Positions 22,871 to 34,343 of a stretch of DNA of 64,000 nt are shown piece by piece. Below the pieces are notes generated by a model. The model was not told the DNA's origin. It worked only from the letters and a program-made list of their open reading frames with translations, and did not search any database. The translations under genes and the position numbers were made by a program. Each line of letters starts with the position of its first letter. Position 1 is the stretch's first letter. The DNA comes from Oenanthe sinensis (lineage: Eukaryota; Streptophyta; Magnoliopsida; Apiales; Apiaceae): positions 2,423,001 through 2,487,000 of the forward strand of contig JAPMAC010000197.1 in assembly GCA_028671895.1 (NCBI GenBank). The letters are read 5' to 3'.

Positions 22871-23832
22871 GGTTGTTATAAATTTTGTTGATTCTGAAAT
22901 ATATTATATTAAAGTCTGAATAATTATTTTAATTAATGTTTTATCTGCTGTTATGTTTTAATTGTATTATATATACAGAAAAAACGTTGGAGATAGATGA
23001 GGGACGAATTTTGATACAAGTCTGAGAAAACTCTAGCAGCCATACTTTGTAACTCCTACTCACATAGTCATGCAGTTTGCACATAAGTTTTCTGAGCGAA
23101 CTGAGATGCAGGTCGCTGTTGAGTGTTACGTATCTGTGGATGAAGTACTATGTGCTATTTTATCCTGGAAGTGATATTGATGCAACCCAACACAGCGTAT
23201 TGGGGCAATAATCTTTTCAAGAACAGTCAAGACTTCTAGAAAGGCTTGGCGACTCAGTTGTTCAATTGGTTCTATCAGTGTATGCAAAAAAGCTTCTATT
23301 AGAGCTAAGATTTCTATCTTTTCTCTTGTCTTTACAGTTACTGATTTATATATCTTGTTTCTACCTTCGTGCTTTGTTTTGTTAATTGATTTAATCTGCC
23401 TGTTCTTGTTAAATTATTTATATAACTGCCCCATTGTTGTGTTTAGTTTTAATTATTCCCAACATTTTCTTTATGTGGATAATATAAAAATATATTAAAT
23501 AAAACTTCTTAAAAATATAAAGAGATAAGTAATTTTAAAATAGATAATTAAATTAATTATAGAAAAAAATCTAGTTTTATTTAACAAGCATTATTCGTTA
23601 TCATTGTAGGCTAGGGACCGCAAATTGGTCGGATCGGCAAAATTTAAATTTAATCCAGAAATTTTATTTAAATTTGAAAATTTTGAAGTCAATTTTTATC
23701 ATGGTTTCAAAGGATTTGGTGAAAGTTTTCATGGTTTCAACACTAAAAAAATTCATTTAAATATTTTCTATATATACAGTGAATGTCAGTGCAAAGCAAT
23801 CATCATGAATATATCAATCAATCAATATAGCA

Positions 23833-23837
<5 letters not shown>

Positions 23838-23866
<29 letters not shown>

Positions 23867-24193
23867 CCTTACTCCGCTAGAAACCATTATTAGACTAGAA
23901 AATTGAAACTAAATATTTTTTTTTAAATCGCGTCGAAATAAAGCACATATAGTATGCAAATTGATCGTTGGGAGATGTATAAAAATACAGTGAAATCAGA
24001 TTTTTTAAAAAAACTCACCGATTAACAGGAAAAATTAAATTAAAAATGGAGGGAAATAGATAAGATTGCATATGGGAGGGTGTATTTTGATATTGTGTAC
24101 TGCCTCTAGGGGGCCATTAGATTATATTGATCTAAGGGCTTCCATTAGTTTTTAGTTTCTGGTCTATTTTTTGTTTCTATTTGAGTAAAAAAC

Positions 24194-24228
<35 letters not shown>

Positions 24229-24230
24229 AA
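23838..24230. mobile_element. Inverted-repeat (MITE-like) element between GA/CT microsatellites
   Basis: The left end reads (TA)n(GA)n then CCTTACTCCGCTAGAAACC. The right end, read on the minus strand, is (TA)n(GA)n then GGTTTTTTACTCAAATAGAAAC, followed by ATAGACCAGAAA, against TTAGACTAGAAA on the left. This gives an imperfect inverted repeat of about 70 bp around a core of about 270 bp with no coding capacity. The class is unknown; a Mutator-like origin is possible. Confidence 0.45.
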
Positions 24231-24239
24231 GGAGAAGAC

Positions 24240-25320
24240 GGAGATGGTTAGGTGGCGCTCCCAAATCGTCCCAATATATTTTTCTAATTTTTTAATATTT
24301 ATCTAATTTCCTCAAATTTTTGAATTAATAAATATTAAAAATTATAAAAAAATCTAAGTTACTTTATATTCTCCTAAACTTTCTCCAAATTATGAAAAAA
24401 CTAAGTTACGTTATATTCTCCTAAACTTCCTCCTCAAATCAAGTAAATTATTATTATTCATAAGATAAGTTTCGAAATTTTAGCAAAGACGTTATTTTTT
24501 TCACAAGAGAAAAGACATTATTATATCATATATATAATAAGTGTTTAGTGCATAATTTTACATATTTTAATGCCTATTTTATTGTTTGCCTTCGTATTTT
24601 ATTTGTTAATTTATTGCATTCTTTTTATTTTGCAGATAAGTAGAATAAATAATTAAAGTAGAAGGAATGAGCTAGAAAGGGAAAAAATGGAAGAAAAGGA
24701 AGCCAACAAAGTAAATAGAAGAAAAAGACAAAAGAACAAGTTGGTGGATGGAATTAAAAATCAATGGTATAAATTTTACCAACAAACACCTCATTTAAAT
24801 GGTGGGGATTGACTCAATACCACCCAAAACCCTAATCCTAGCTTATAAATACATCTCATTCTCTCATTGTAATCGTCTCTAGTTTTACCCTAGTTTTAGT
24901 AGTAGCCTCTCTTTTAATTTTTCAGATCTAGTTTTTAGCTCTCTCAAATATTGTAAACACTTTCATATTAATGCAAGTCTTTATTTTATTTTATAAGTCT
25001 TAGTTTCTTTTATGCTAGTCTTCATCTTATCTTCTTTAAATTTATGGTTATGATATCTTTCTAAGTACCACAAGTTGTATACTTGGAAAATGAAAGGAGC
25101 CCTTTTCGATTAATATTCTAGATCTAGTTTACTTCATCTCTCTACTTTACTCCTTAGTTTTATTTTTTATTATCTCTTCATGAGCCCTTTAAATCTCTAT
25201 TTTAAATGTGGGTTCAATGATTTAGATCTCTAAATTTATTATTGTTGTTGGATTTTTATTCTAGATTGTAGATCTAGTTTTGGTTGTTAGGTTTGATATT
25301 TACCTGTAGTTATTTAAATA
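24240..25320. other. Non-coding sequence, possible remnant of another LTR
   Basis: The stretch 24540-24640 (TGTTTAGTGCATAATTTTAC onward, rich in TTTATTGT phrases) resembles the start of some Ty3-gypsy LTRs, and the region is cut by the LTR that starts at 25321. No internal domain supports this. Confidence 0.25.
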
Positions 25321-26439
25321 TGTCATTTCCTAAAATAATGTCAATATTTGTAGAAACAGGAGTTGAATACAAATATCAAAACTTTTTATTGTTTTAATAT
25401 TTGTTCTTGATATTTGAGTGTTCGAGAGAATATGTATAAACAAAAATAAAACTGAAAATAAATTCAACAAAGAGATTTTAAAATTACTGATGGATTGGTT
25501 TTTCCATCAGTGTATATTTTTGCTCAATATTCCTAGGTTAAATATAAACCTAGCTTCGTTTTTACAAGGTTAGAAAATAAATCATCTGTTCTTACAAAGT
25601 ACTAGAAGGCTGAACAGTTGATTCAAGAAATATTATCTAACTTGTACATTTTCTAACAATGCTACCACAATTGTTTATATACTACAAGTGTGTTTTTACA
25701 ATGCCTATTCTAGGATTGTTTCTACCTATCTTCCCTTTTACCTTTTTCCATTTTAGAAAAAGGTTTGAAAGACAGCTTCAGATTGAGTCTTCACAATCAT
25801 CATAGACTGTCTTCCATAGGTTTGCTTTTGTCCTTTGGATCTTCAACAGATAGCCTTTCTGTGTTGTCTCGATCAATTGATAATTCGTTGTTAAGCATAT
25901 CAATTGATCCTTCCTTTTATCCATCAACTGATGTTCTTCTTCGATTGATCTTTATATCCATCGACTGATAAATAGTGACTTATCGATTGATAGATGTTAT
26001 CAATCGATATATCAATCGATGGGTCTTCACATTAGTTGATGGTCTTCAATACTTGACTTGGTTTCTTCGATTGATCTTCTATCCATCGATACTTCAATAT
26101 CAACTGATCATCTTTCACTTGTATAATTTCATGTCTTCAAATAATTACAATTTGACAGTCTAAGTTACACATCAGTTGATGATCTATATAAATCGACTCT
26201 AACATCAATTGATGGGAATAATATCAATTGACTTACACCTTATCGATTGAAATAGACTAAGTACACCTATGCTACAATCCAAATTATCAATTGATTCACA
26301 TAAACATTTCAACTGATAAATGATTTCCTGGTCAATTGATATTTATAACTTTCATATCAATTGATCAGTTACATCAATTAAAATTTCTATGATTCTAAGA
26401 TTAAAGTTATCATCAAAAATTACATGTAGATTCCTAAAA
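25321..26439 (-). repeat. 3' LTR of outer element Z (minus orientation)
   Basis: The repeat is 1119 bp. On the minus strand it starts TTTTAGGAATCTACATG (the usual TG is mutated to TT) right after a polypurine tract, and ends GGAAATGACA. It matches the solo LTR X (34349-35145 plus 63041-63353) along its whole length, so both belong to one family. The other LTR of Z lies beyond the right edge of the window. Confidence 0.85.
25860..26365. repeat. ATCAATTGAT / ATCGATTGAT palindrome array in LTR Z
   Basis: There are more than 20 copies of ATCAATTGAT, ATCGATTGAT and one-base variants. ATCAATTGAT is a perfect 10-bp palindrome. The same array is present in LTR X (about 34410-34915). Confidence 0.9.
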
Positions 26440-28152
26440 ATCTCCCCCTATTTGTGTCTGTGACATGAACAGGCATAAATCTACTTGATGAAGCACCAGT
26501 TTGATGAATAACTTCTGCAAGCTGCTCCAATGTCTTCACAATCTTCATAATCCAATTATTATTTTTCTTTCTCTTCTCAGCATTTTCCTTTAATTGTCTC
26601 ATAAATGAACTCCTCAAAATTGCTTCATCTCTGTCAATCTCTCCAAGTTGCCTCATAAGGTAGTGAATTTCTCCATCTGTGATTTTGTCCAGATATTTAC
26701 AGATATCAAAAAAATTTGGGTTGTCCTCCATATCTGTAAAAATCATTGCATATTTTATCTCCAACACCACCTTTTTGACTTGAGACTTCCATAGCTTAAG
26801 GGGTGAATCAGGTTCATCTTCTACCTTTGATCTCCTTAGCTTTGAGATTTGATGTTGAATTTCCTGAGCAATTATTGTATTGAGTTTGTACTTTCTGTTG
26901 AGTAGAGGTAGAATGGTCTTCAGAACATTGTAGCTTTGCTTAATTATCACCTTTACTGAATAGTGATTTTTATTCCATTTTCATACTCCAACCTCATTGA
27001 TTCTTCTTGGTTAGAGGTTGCAGGGTGAGTTCTTACTCATATCAACCCTTTTTCACTTATCACTGGTATACCTTTCATATCATAGCCTTCAATTGTTACC
27101 TCCTCTTTGATTTCTTCTTATTTAACCTAGAGGTTTTCATGAACCACTTTTTCTTGAGTAGAACTTGTCTTTTTCTTAGCCATGGCTATTTTCCTCTTTT
27201 TCCTCAATGGTTGTTCTACTAATTGATCTTCCATATTCCATTCCATTTCCATTTTCCTTGCAATTTCTTCATTCTTCTTTTCTCTTCTTGCATCATCTGA
27301 AAATCTTGAGGAAATGGCTCCTTGAAGAAACTTCCGGCCAACTGGCTCCTTCTTTTTCTTTTTTTCTTCAATCATTATGGCTTTACCCTTTTTCTTCTCT
27401 TCAAGGGCTTCAAGATCAATTGTTAGAAAGGTTTCTGCATTTGAATTGCTTTCTTTGGTAGCCTTCTTTGCATTTTCATTTACTATTCTTGTCTGAGCAA
27501 TGAACTCATCCAAGTTTCCTTTTTCTGCTGCCTCTGTCACCAACTCAGTGCCCTTCCTTAGATCTTCAATTCTTTTACTTTCCCTCTCAATCATTGATTG
27601 AGTTTCTCTTTCCCTAGAAATTCTTTTAGCTTCTAGATCATCTTCAAACTTCTTGAATTCTTTCTTTTTCTGTTCTAAGTCATCTTTGGATGACTTAGAT
27701 GATTTAGATGTCTTTGAAAATTGCTTATCCTTGTTGCTTCCATTTTTAGTAGCCCCTTTTATTGCAGAACTACCAATGCCACTTGATTTATCCACGCCAG
27801 AACCACCAACACCACTACTGCCTTTGCCATCACCATCACCATCCTTCTTCTTAGCATTCTCCCCCTTTTTGTTATCATCAATTGAAGGAGGAGGTGGCAT
27901 TCTGTCAAGAAACTTTTGAAGAATGGAAGCATGTAGACTCTGGCCTTTAATGATGTCATCCATCTTCTTTTCTAGAGACTCAACTCTTGTTTCTAAGGCT
28001 GCAAAGTTCTTGGATTCCTTGAACAATTTGTCCTTGATTTGACCCATAGTATTAATAGGTAGCTTCTCATCCAACCTTCTCTCCAATGATTCCTTGTTAG
28101 AAGTGATAAATCTCTTGATAATCTCCAATTCTCTATTTACTCATGTCACTGT
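26420..28152 (-). pseudogene. C-terminal part of the long ORF of element Z
   Basis: Two open pieces, 27127-28128 (about 333 aa) and 26420-26950 (about 176 aa), lie in different frames, so there is a frameshift between. The first is a long charged helix-rich segment. It has LESLEKKMDDIIKG near its start, a Gly/Ser-rich linker, then dense Glu/Lys/Arg heptad-like sequence, and near its end the basic cluster RKKRKIAMAKKK that could be a nuclear signal. The second has helical, Asp/Glu-rich sequence and ends within the LTR. No retroviral catalytic domain is present. It continues upstream on the far side of element W at 32745. The layout is as in the ORF at 2575-6069. Confidence 0.55.
26440..26454 (-). 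promoter_or_regulatory. Polypurine tract of element Z, inside an open frame
   Basis: On the minus strand CAAATAGGGGGAGAT directly precedes the LTR. The ORF that ends at 26420 reads straight through it, encoding Asn-Arg-Gly-Arg, and stops inside the LTR. Confidence 0.75.
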
Positions 28153-28157
28153 GATCT

Positions 28158-29371
28158 TGTTAGGGATTGTGGTATTATCAATGTTATCAACTAATACTTA
28201 GATTAATTAAATATTAACTAAGTAAAACATACTGTCATATAAATATTGATAGTATGTTTAAAATGTCACTTGTAATAGGATGTACAAAAAGTCAAGTAGG
28301 TGACAGTAAATATCAATAGTTATTGTCTTGTATAAATGTAATAAATGATCCATGAAGTAGAAGTTCACAAAGTGTTCATGCATAATATAGATCAAATCAC
28401 TGACAGTAACATTCTACAAACTGAAGCCTACGACAACACATTCAAGCCACAGCACCTTTTAGAACAGATGACATCAACTATTCCTTGACAGTAAACTTGG
28501 CGGAGAATGAAGACGCTATGACAGTAAGTTTTACTGACAGCAACTATTCCTTGACAGTAAACTTGGCAGAGATTGAAGAATCGAAGACAACAAGTTTTCT
28601 GACAGTAGCTTTGGCGGGGATAGTTGACAGCATGTTTGGCGGGATAGTCGACAGCATGTTTGGCGGGATAGTTGATAGTACCTTTGGATGACAACATATT
28701 TTAGAAGACTGACAAGCTTGATAATAAAGTACGCAGAATCAAAGATGCTGTCACCAAAAAGAAGCTAAAGGTTGACAGTAGCCTTTTGGTGAAACTGACA
28801 GTCTGTTTCAAGAAGCAGACTAGGTAAAGTTCATTCACTGATTGATCTTGACAACTCTACCTAGTCTGTCAAGTCTACTACTGTAACTTGTGAAAAAGTA
28901 AGCAAAAAGATGAAGCGTGCTCATGGAGTCAAGAATGTCAAATCCTCTAAAAGCGAATTTATCTATAAATGGAATGAAGACGAATTTGAATAGAAAAAGT
29001 GAAGTTTCTATTTCAAATATTGTCCAGGAAATAAGGAAAAGTACACTTGTAAGTGAGATATGTATTTTAGTATAAATACACACATCTCAAAAACACTTTC
29101 CCTTATGCAAATGAGCTTAAAGCATATAAACTTTAGCATTCTTTTGTTATTGTATCTATTGAAGCTGGAAAACCCTTTCCAGTCAATTATAGCAAAAACA
29201 AAAATTAATAAAATTAATTTTTACAGTAAAACACCTTGTGTCTTTTATTTGTTTACTGTTGTTTGTTTACTTAACTTGATATTATCACTTCTTGTTTGTT
29301 GTTATCCAGATTAGCGATAAAATATCAAGTTGCATTCAACCCCACTTCTGCAACACTCTTTTCGTTTAACA
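28158..29371 (+). repeat. 5' LTR of element W
   Basis: Starts TGTTAGGGATTGTGG and ends TTTTCGTTTAACA. It contains tandem TTTGGCGGGATAGT-GACAGCATG units at about 28610-28690 and many TTGACAGTA motifs. Confidence 0.85.
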
Positions 29372-29373
29372 AC

Positions 29374-29385
29374 TGGTATCAAAGC
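29374..29385 (+). promoter_or_regulatory. Primer-binding site of element W
   Basis: TGGTATCAAAGC is the initiator-tRNA-Met site with one change from TGGTATCAGAGC. It lies two bases after the LTR. Confidence 0.75.
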
Positions 29386-29422
29386 AGCAGGTTAGATATA
29401 CATAATCTAAAAAGATCTAAAA

Positions 29423-30080
29423 ATGAGTGCACAAAAAGTAAGCAGTATAAAAATATCCACCTTTGACAAAGAACATTACAACCTTTGGAAAAGAAAGATG
29501 ATGTTGTTAATAAAAACAGCCAACCCACTCTACCCTGGAATCCTGGAGAATGGTCCCTTCATACCTCAAACATATGTACTTGAAACCACAGTAAATGGTG
29601 AAACAATACCAGCCTACTGGGCTCCTAAAAAGGTTTTCAGAGTACACTGACACTAAAAAAGAAAAAGTATCTCTAGATGATTGCTTACAATTTATTATCA
29701 TTGAGGCACTTGACAATGTCATGTACAACAACATTGTTTACTGCACCTGTGTAAAACAGATATGGGAAACCATTGAGATACTTTGTCAAGGAACATAGGA
29801 AGTAAAAGAAAATCAAAGACAGATTCTGGTGTCTCAGTATGAAGCCTTCATGGCTAAACCAAGTGAAGGATTGACTGAGATGTTTGAGAGGTTTAACAGA
29901 CTGATAAATGACTTGCAGCTGCATGGAAAGTTTTATGACAAAAAGGAGGTAAACATGAAATTCATGTTGACACTTCCTGACCACCTAGAGCGCAAGGTTT
30001 CTACCATAAGAGAAGGAATGGATTTATCAAAACAACATAGCAGAATCAAAGGCAGAATCTCTGGTCAAGGTGGATGTTGA
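29423..30080 (+). pseudogene. gag N-terminal fragment of element W
   Basis: The ATG at 29423 opens a frame with the Sirevirus-type gag start (KISTFDKEHYNLWKRKMMLL). It is frameshifted near 29630-29650, reads on as SEYTDTKKEKVSLDDCLQF and IWETIEILCQG, meets a TAG at 29797, and continues to about 30080 with LTLPDHLERKVSTIREG. These are UBN2/gag-type segments. The zinc knuckle and everything after it are missing. It resembles the gag piece at 62715-63023. Confidence 0.75.
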
Positions 30081-30144
30081 ATGGTCTGAAGTAAACTCTC
30101 TCAGCAAGATAATTATCTTCTATTCAAATTGAATAGCAGAAGAA

Positions 30145-31331
30145 TTGAGTTATGAGATGAAAGATGTGAATTATTTTTTAGTCAGAAAAATGATGCTCTT
30201 AATTCAAGGAATAGACATGAGGACACAGGTGTTGAGAGGAATGTTGATAAGAAAGTTCATGGAGTTGATGGATTTCTTCAAACCTCAACCTTTGGATTTT
30301 ACAGATGCTGAAGATCCTGAGACAATTGTTTACTCAGATGAGATGATGTTTGAAGGTGAAGATGGAATCAAGGAGTTTTGGAGCACAGAGTTTCTACAGG
30401 ACAAAAATCTGGATCTACTTGAAGAGTTGGTGAAGTAGTTGAAAGAATATCCTTATCCTGAGGAATGCAACTACATGTCAAGTGTTATGAGGATTATTCA
30501 AGCCAAGAACAAGAGAGAAATTGAGAAGAAGTTTGAGTATGAGAGGACACAACAATGTCTTCTCAGAAACCCTGACAGAATTATCTTCTACAATTCTGGT
30601 GAATTTGCTGAAGAAATCACTTTTGAGGAGTTGAAAAATCTGGAGAAGCAACTTCTCAACATCACAAATTATGAGATTTTTTATCTAAAGAATAGAGCAT
30701 TGTAGATATGTGACTCTAAAAAGAAAGAGGAGAGGGAAAGAGGAAGAAATTTGAAGATGAAGTTGAAGTTGCTAAGAAGAAGGTGGAGAAAATTTCAAAA
30801 AGGATCAAGGAGGCTGAGATTGACATGAAACATGCAATGCTGAATGATCAATTCTCTAAAAGGCCTAAATATGTTTCTCCATTTCTTTTTGGGCCCCTGA
30901 GAATCATTGTTCATAGCATTGAAGTGGAGGCTGTCAATTTCATGGTGCTCAACAATGAAAACTTGAGGAAGATCTTCAAACTGACTACAAGGTCATTCCT
31001 GGAATTTGAAGGAGACTTAAGCAAGATTGTCTGGGAGATCATTGAATCAAGAGAAGAAGAGGATGAAACCATAGACAAACTCAGGGTGAAGCAGGTCTAC
31101 TCTTCTACAAAAGAAAGATTTGTCAAAGACATGTTTGGAATGAAATAGCTATGCATATCCAAAAGACCAACTGAGAACTACTACACCTACAGAGAGTTGA
31201 AGAATCTTTCTTACAAAATGGTGAAGTTAGTCTTAGATTGTGTCTCTGATCATGCCAAGACAGATGAAGAGAAGAAGGAACTGAAAGCTCTTGAAGGTTT
31301 GTATGGAAGGATGACAGCAGTCAAGAAGTGA
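30145..31331 (+). pseudogene. 3' ORF of unknown function in element W
   Basis: Three open pieces, 30145-30438, 30439-30705 (same frame, one stop codon between) and 30783-31148, then a readable tail to a TGA at about 31330. The sequence is charged and helical, with repeated Glu/Lys runs and no catalytic motif. It ends about 170 bases before the polypurine tract, the same position as the unknown ORF at 2575-6069. I do not recognise its function. Confidence 0.5.
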
Positions 31332-31499
31332 AAATGAAGCTCAACTCAAAATTGAAGATTTGCTCAGTCTAGAGGAGCTCAACTTGAGGTAGGATTGTAC
31401 TTATAATTTTGTTTATTTTTTGTACAAACACTTATGCTTTTTATTAGTTGAGTTGGCATCTGTAATTTTCTTTAAATTTGTCTTTATTTATCATAAAAA

Positions 31500-31513
31500 C
31501 AAATTGAGGAGAT
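31500..31513 (+). promoter_or_regulatory. Polypurine tract of element W
   Basis: CAAATTGAGGAGAT directly precedes the 3' LTR start TATTAGGG. It is interrupted by two T, so weaker than those of the related elements. Confidence 0.6.
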
Positions 31514-32739
31514 TATTAGGGATTGTGGTATTATCATGTAATCAACTAATACTTACTTAGATTAATTAAATATTAACTAAGTAAAACATACTGTCATATA
31601 CACATTGACAGTATGTTTAAAATGTCACTTGTAATAGGATGTATAAAAAGTCAAGTAGGTGACAATAAGTATCAATAGTTACTATCTTGTACAAATGTAA
31701 TAAATAATCCATGAAGTAGAAGTTCACAAAGTGTTCATGCACATCATAGATCAAATCATTGACAGTAACATTCTACAAACTGAAGCCTACAACAGCACAT
31801 TCAAGTGACAGCACCTTTTAGAATAGACGACATCAACTATTCCTTGACAGTAAACTTGGTGGAGAATGAAGACTCTATGACAACAAGTTTTACTGACAGA
31901 ACCTATTCCTTGACAGTAAACTTGGCGGAGATTGAAGAATTGAAGATAACAAGTTTTCTGACAGTAGCTTTGGTGGGGATAGTTGATAGCATGTTTGGCG
32001 GATAGTCGACAACATGTTTGGCGGGATAGTTGACAGTACCTTTAGATGACAGCATATTTTAGAAGACTGACAAGCTTGATAGTAAAGTACGCAGAATCAA
32101 AGATGTTGTCACCATAGAGAAGCTAAAGGTTGACAGTAACCTTTTGGTGAAGCTGACAGTCTGTTTCAAGAAGCAGACTAGGTAAAGTTCATTCAATGAT
32201 TGATCTTGACAACTCTACCTAATCTGTCAAGTCTACTACTACAACTTGAGAAAAAGCAAGCAAAAAGATGAAGTGTGCTCATGGAGTCAAGAATATCAAA
32301 TCCTCTCAGATCAAATTTATCTACAAATGGAAAGAAGATGAATTTGAATAAAAAAAAGTGAAGTTTCTATTTCAAGTATTGTCCAGGAAACAAGGGAAAG
32401 TACACTTGTAAGTGAGAATGTGTTTCAGTATAAATACACACATCTCACAAACAATTTTCCTTATGCAACTGAGCTTAACTTTTCTCAAGCATAGAAACTT
32501 TAGCATTCTCATGGTATTGTATTTATTGAAGCTGGAAAACCCTTTCCAGTCAGTTGTAGCAAAAATAAAAATTAATAAAATTAATTTTTGAAGTAAAACA
32601 CCTTGTGTCTTTTATTTTCTTACTGTTATTTGTTTTCTTAACTTGATATTATCACTTCTTGTTTGTTGTTAGGCAGATTAGCGATAAAATATCAAGTTAC
32701 ATTCAACCCCCCCTTCTGCAAAACTCTTTTCGTTTAACA
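31514..32739 (+). repeat. 3' LTR of element W
   Basis: Colinear with 28158-29371. The first dinucleotide is TA instead of TG. It ends TTTTCGTTTAACA and is followed by the target duplication GATCT. Confidence 0.85.
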
Positions 32740-32744
32740 GATCT

Positions 32745-34343
32745 TCTAAATTTTTAATGACTCCCTCATATAGTAAGCAATTCTCCTTTTATTGGGATCT
32801 GCAATTTCTCCTTCCACCATTTCCCTCCTATATTGAGAAAGAATCTCAGTTTTAGCTGATTCTAAAGAACCATCAATAGTGCTCATTCATGGCTCTTCAT
32901 CAGAATCATCTTCTAACTCTTTAGGTGCCATATAACATGTATCTGTTGTATTGGCAATGCTCTCCTTCAGATTCCTGGTCCTTTATTCGGCTCAATTCCC
33001 AACAATTGCTCTGCATCCCTGTTACTTGAAGTAGCCAACCCTTGATATTATGGATCAGGATGAACAAAACTCTGTGGATCCAAGTCACCAGCATCAACAT
33101 CTGCATCATCAGTTTCCTTGTTAACTTCACTCTCACTTGCTTCTGCATTAGATACTCCCCCTGTCTTCTTGACTCATTCCTCCTCTGACATTAATTCATT
33201 TTTCAACTCATGTGCAAATAACAAAATTGTTTTATCTTTCTCACTAATCTCTCTATTTTGTATTAGGATCTCATCCTGGAATCTCACCTCTTTCCCACTC
33301 ATATCCTGTGCACCTTCTAAGGTGGGCCCCTCGTGTATTTCACTCTCATTCCTGGAAAAAATAGGAATATCTTCACTCACTTCTTCTCCTTTTGCCAGGT
33401 TACAATCCCGCCTCTCACTCAACTCACTCATTCCTAAGAGTGTTTGTGCAACATTAATTGATTGAGCATCAATTGATGTATAGAAATTATCAATCGAAGT
33501 GTTTGGGATATCCATCGATTGATGCATACCCATCGATTGATATTGAGTATCGATCGATGGCTTATCAGTCGATGGCTGAATATCAATTGATGAAGGAACA
33601 TCAATTGATGGAGTAGAAAAATTTGAGGTAATGATTTGAGAAGTTATATTTGAAATGACATGTGAGATGGAATCCTGAATTTTCTGAGAAGAAAATTCAA
33701 GAGAGAGTGTTGGCTTCTCCTTGATTAACAAAGAAGGAGAATTTGAAAATGTTTGATTATCTATTAGAATATTTTCTGAAGAAATTTGATGAGTTAGGGA
33801 AAGAAGAATAGAAGGGATTGGAATTGAGAAAGAATTGGACTGCATTTCATCATTTATATGAGATGCATCAAACTGACTTTGAGAAGGCTTCATCACAGTT
33901 TCATGTGATTTTTCAATGTGTGCTTCCCCATGTGCAAATGTGATTCTTCTCCTTTCATATGTTTTTGGTGATTTGGCTTGTGTGTCCCCATCTTGGTTCT
34001 ATGCCCCTGGTTGTGGGCTATTTTCAATATTGTCATCCTTTTGAGAGGATGCCAATAGAGATGTGGTATTGTCCATATTAACATCCACAGTCTTTTGAGA
34101 GACTATGGAGTGACTTGGCTTATGTTGCACACCTTCACTCTCCTTATTCTTCTGGGTTCTTTGATGTTCCCCAGTTCCCTCACCACCTACATCATCCTCT
34201 AATCTATCTACCATGACAGGTGCTTTTCTTTTCTTTGATTTTACAACAACAGGTTTTTGGGAAACTGTTGAGGTTGGATTGTTAGATTTTGGTTTAGAAT
34301 TGGATGTGTGGCTTGGGTAGTAGGGTTGGGGTCATTGCTAACA
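32745..34343 (-). pseudogene. Middle part of the long ORF of element Z
   Basis: Open pieces are 33999-34214 and 33174-33896 (one frame with a single TAG between them at 33999-34001), then 32921-33148 in another frame. The second piece has a Ser/Ile/Asp-rich stretch with repeated Ser-Ile-Asp near residues 95-140, encoded by copies of the ATCAATTGAT-type motif that also fills the LTR. The segment follows on from 63359-64000 across solo LTR X and continues to 28152 across element W. Confidence 0.55.
33455..33612. repeat. ATCAATTGAT-type motif array inside coding sequence of Z
   Basis: At least ten copies of ATCAATTGATG, ATCGATTGATG, ATCGATCGATGG and variants lie in the ORF at 33174-33896. They match the motif family in LTRs Z and X and encode Ser-Ile-Asp repeats. 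Confidence 0.85.

Larger units (their letters stand above)
22190..23462 (+). repeat. Probable solitary LTR with a CG-rich island (limits approximate)
   Basis: The right end ATTCCCAACA at about 23453-23462 fits an LTR terminus. The phrase GTCCCACATAGAG (22272-22284) resembles the start of several plant copia LTRs. It contains a CG-rich island at about 22375-22490 and a palindrome array at 22580-22870. I could not settle the left end or a target duplication. Confidence 0.45.
28158..32739 (+). mobile_element. Element W: non-autonomous Sirevirus-like element without pol
   Basis: A complete 4582-bp insertion with the 5-bp duplication GATCT at 28153-28157 and 32740-32744. LTRs are 28158-29371 and 31514-32739, and the internal region of 2142 bp holds a broken gag N-terminus and an ORF of unknown function. 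Protease, integrase, reverse transcriptase and RNase H are absent. The LTRs differ by roughly 5-7 percent by eye, so the insertion is older than A and B. It sits inside the long ORF of element Z in opposite orientation. Confidence 0.85.

Noticed and set aside
25765..26163. Two ORFs of 62-67 aa in LTR Z
   Set aside because: They are translations of the ATCAATTGAT array, seen again on the opposite strand in LTR X at 34623-34811.
28485..28691. A 68-aa ORF with repeated SMFGGIVD in the W LTR
   Set aside because: It results from a tandem DNA repeat in the LTR and is altered in the second LTR copy.
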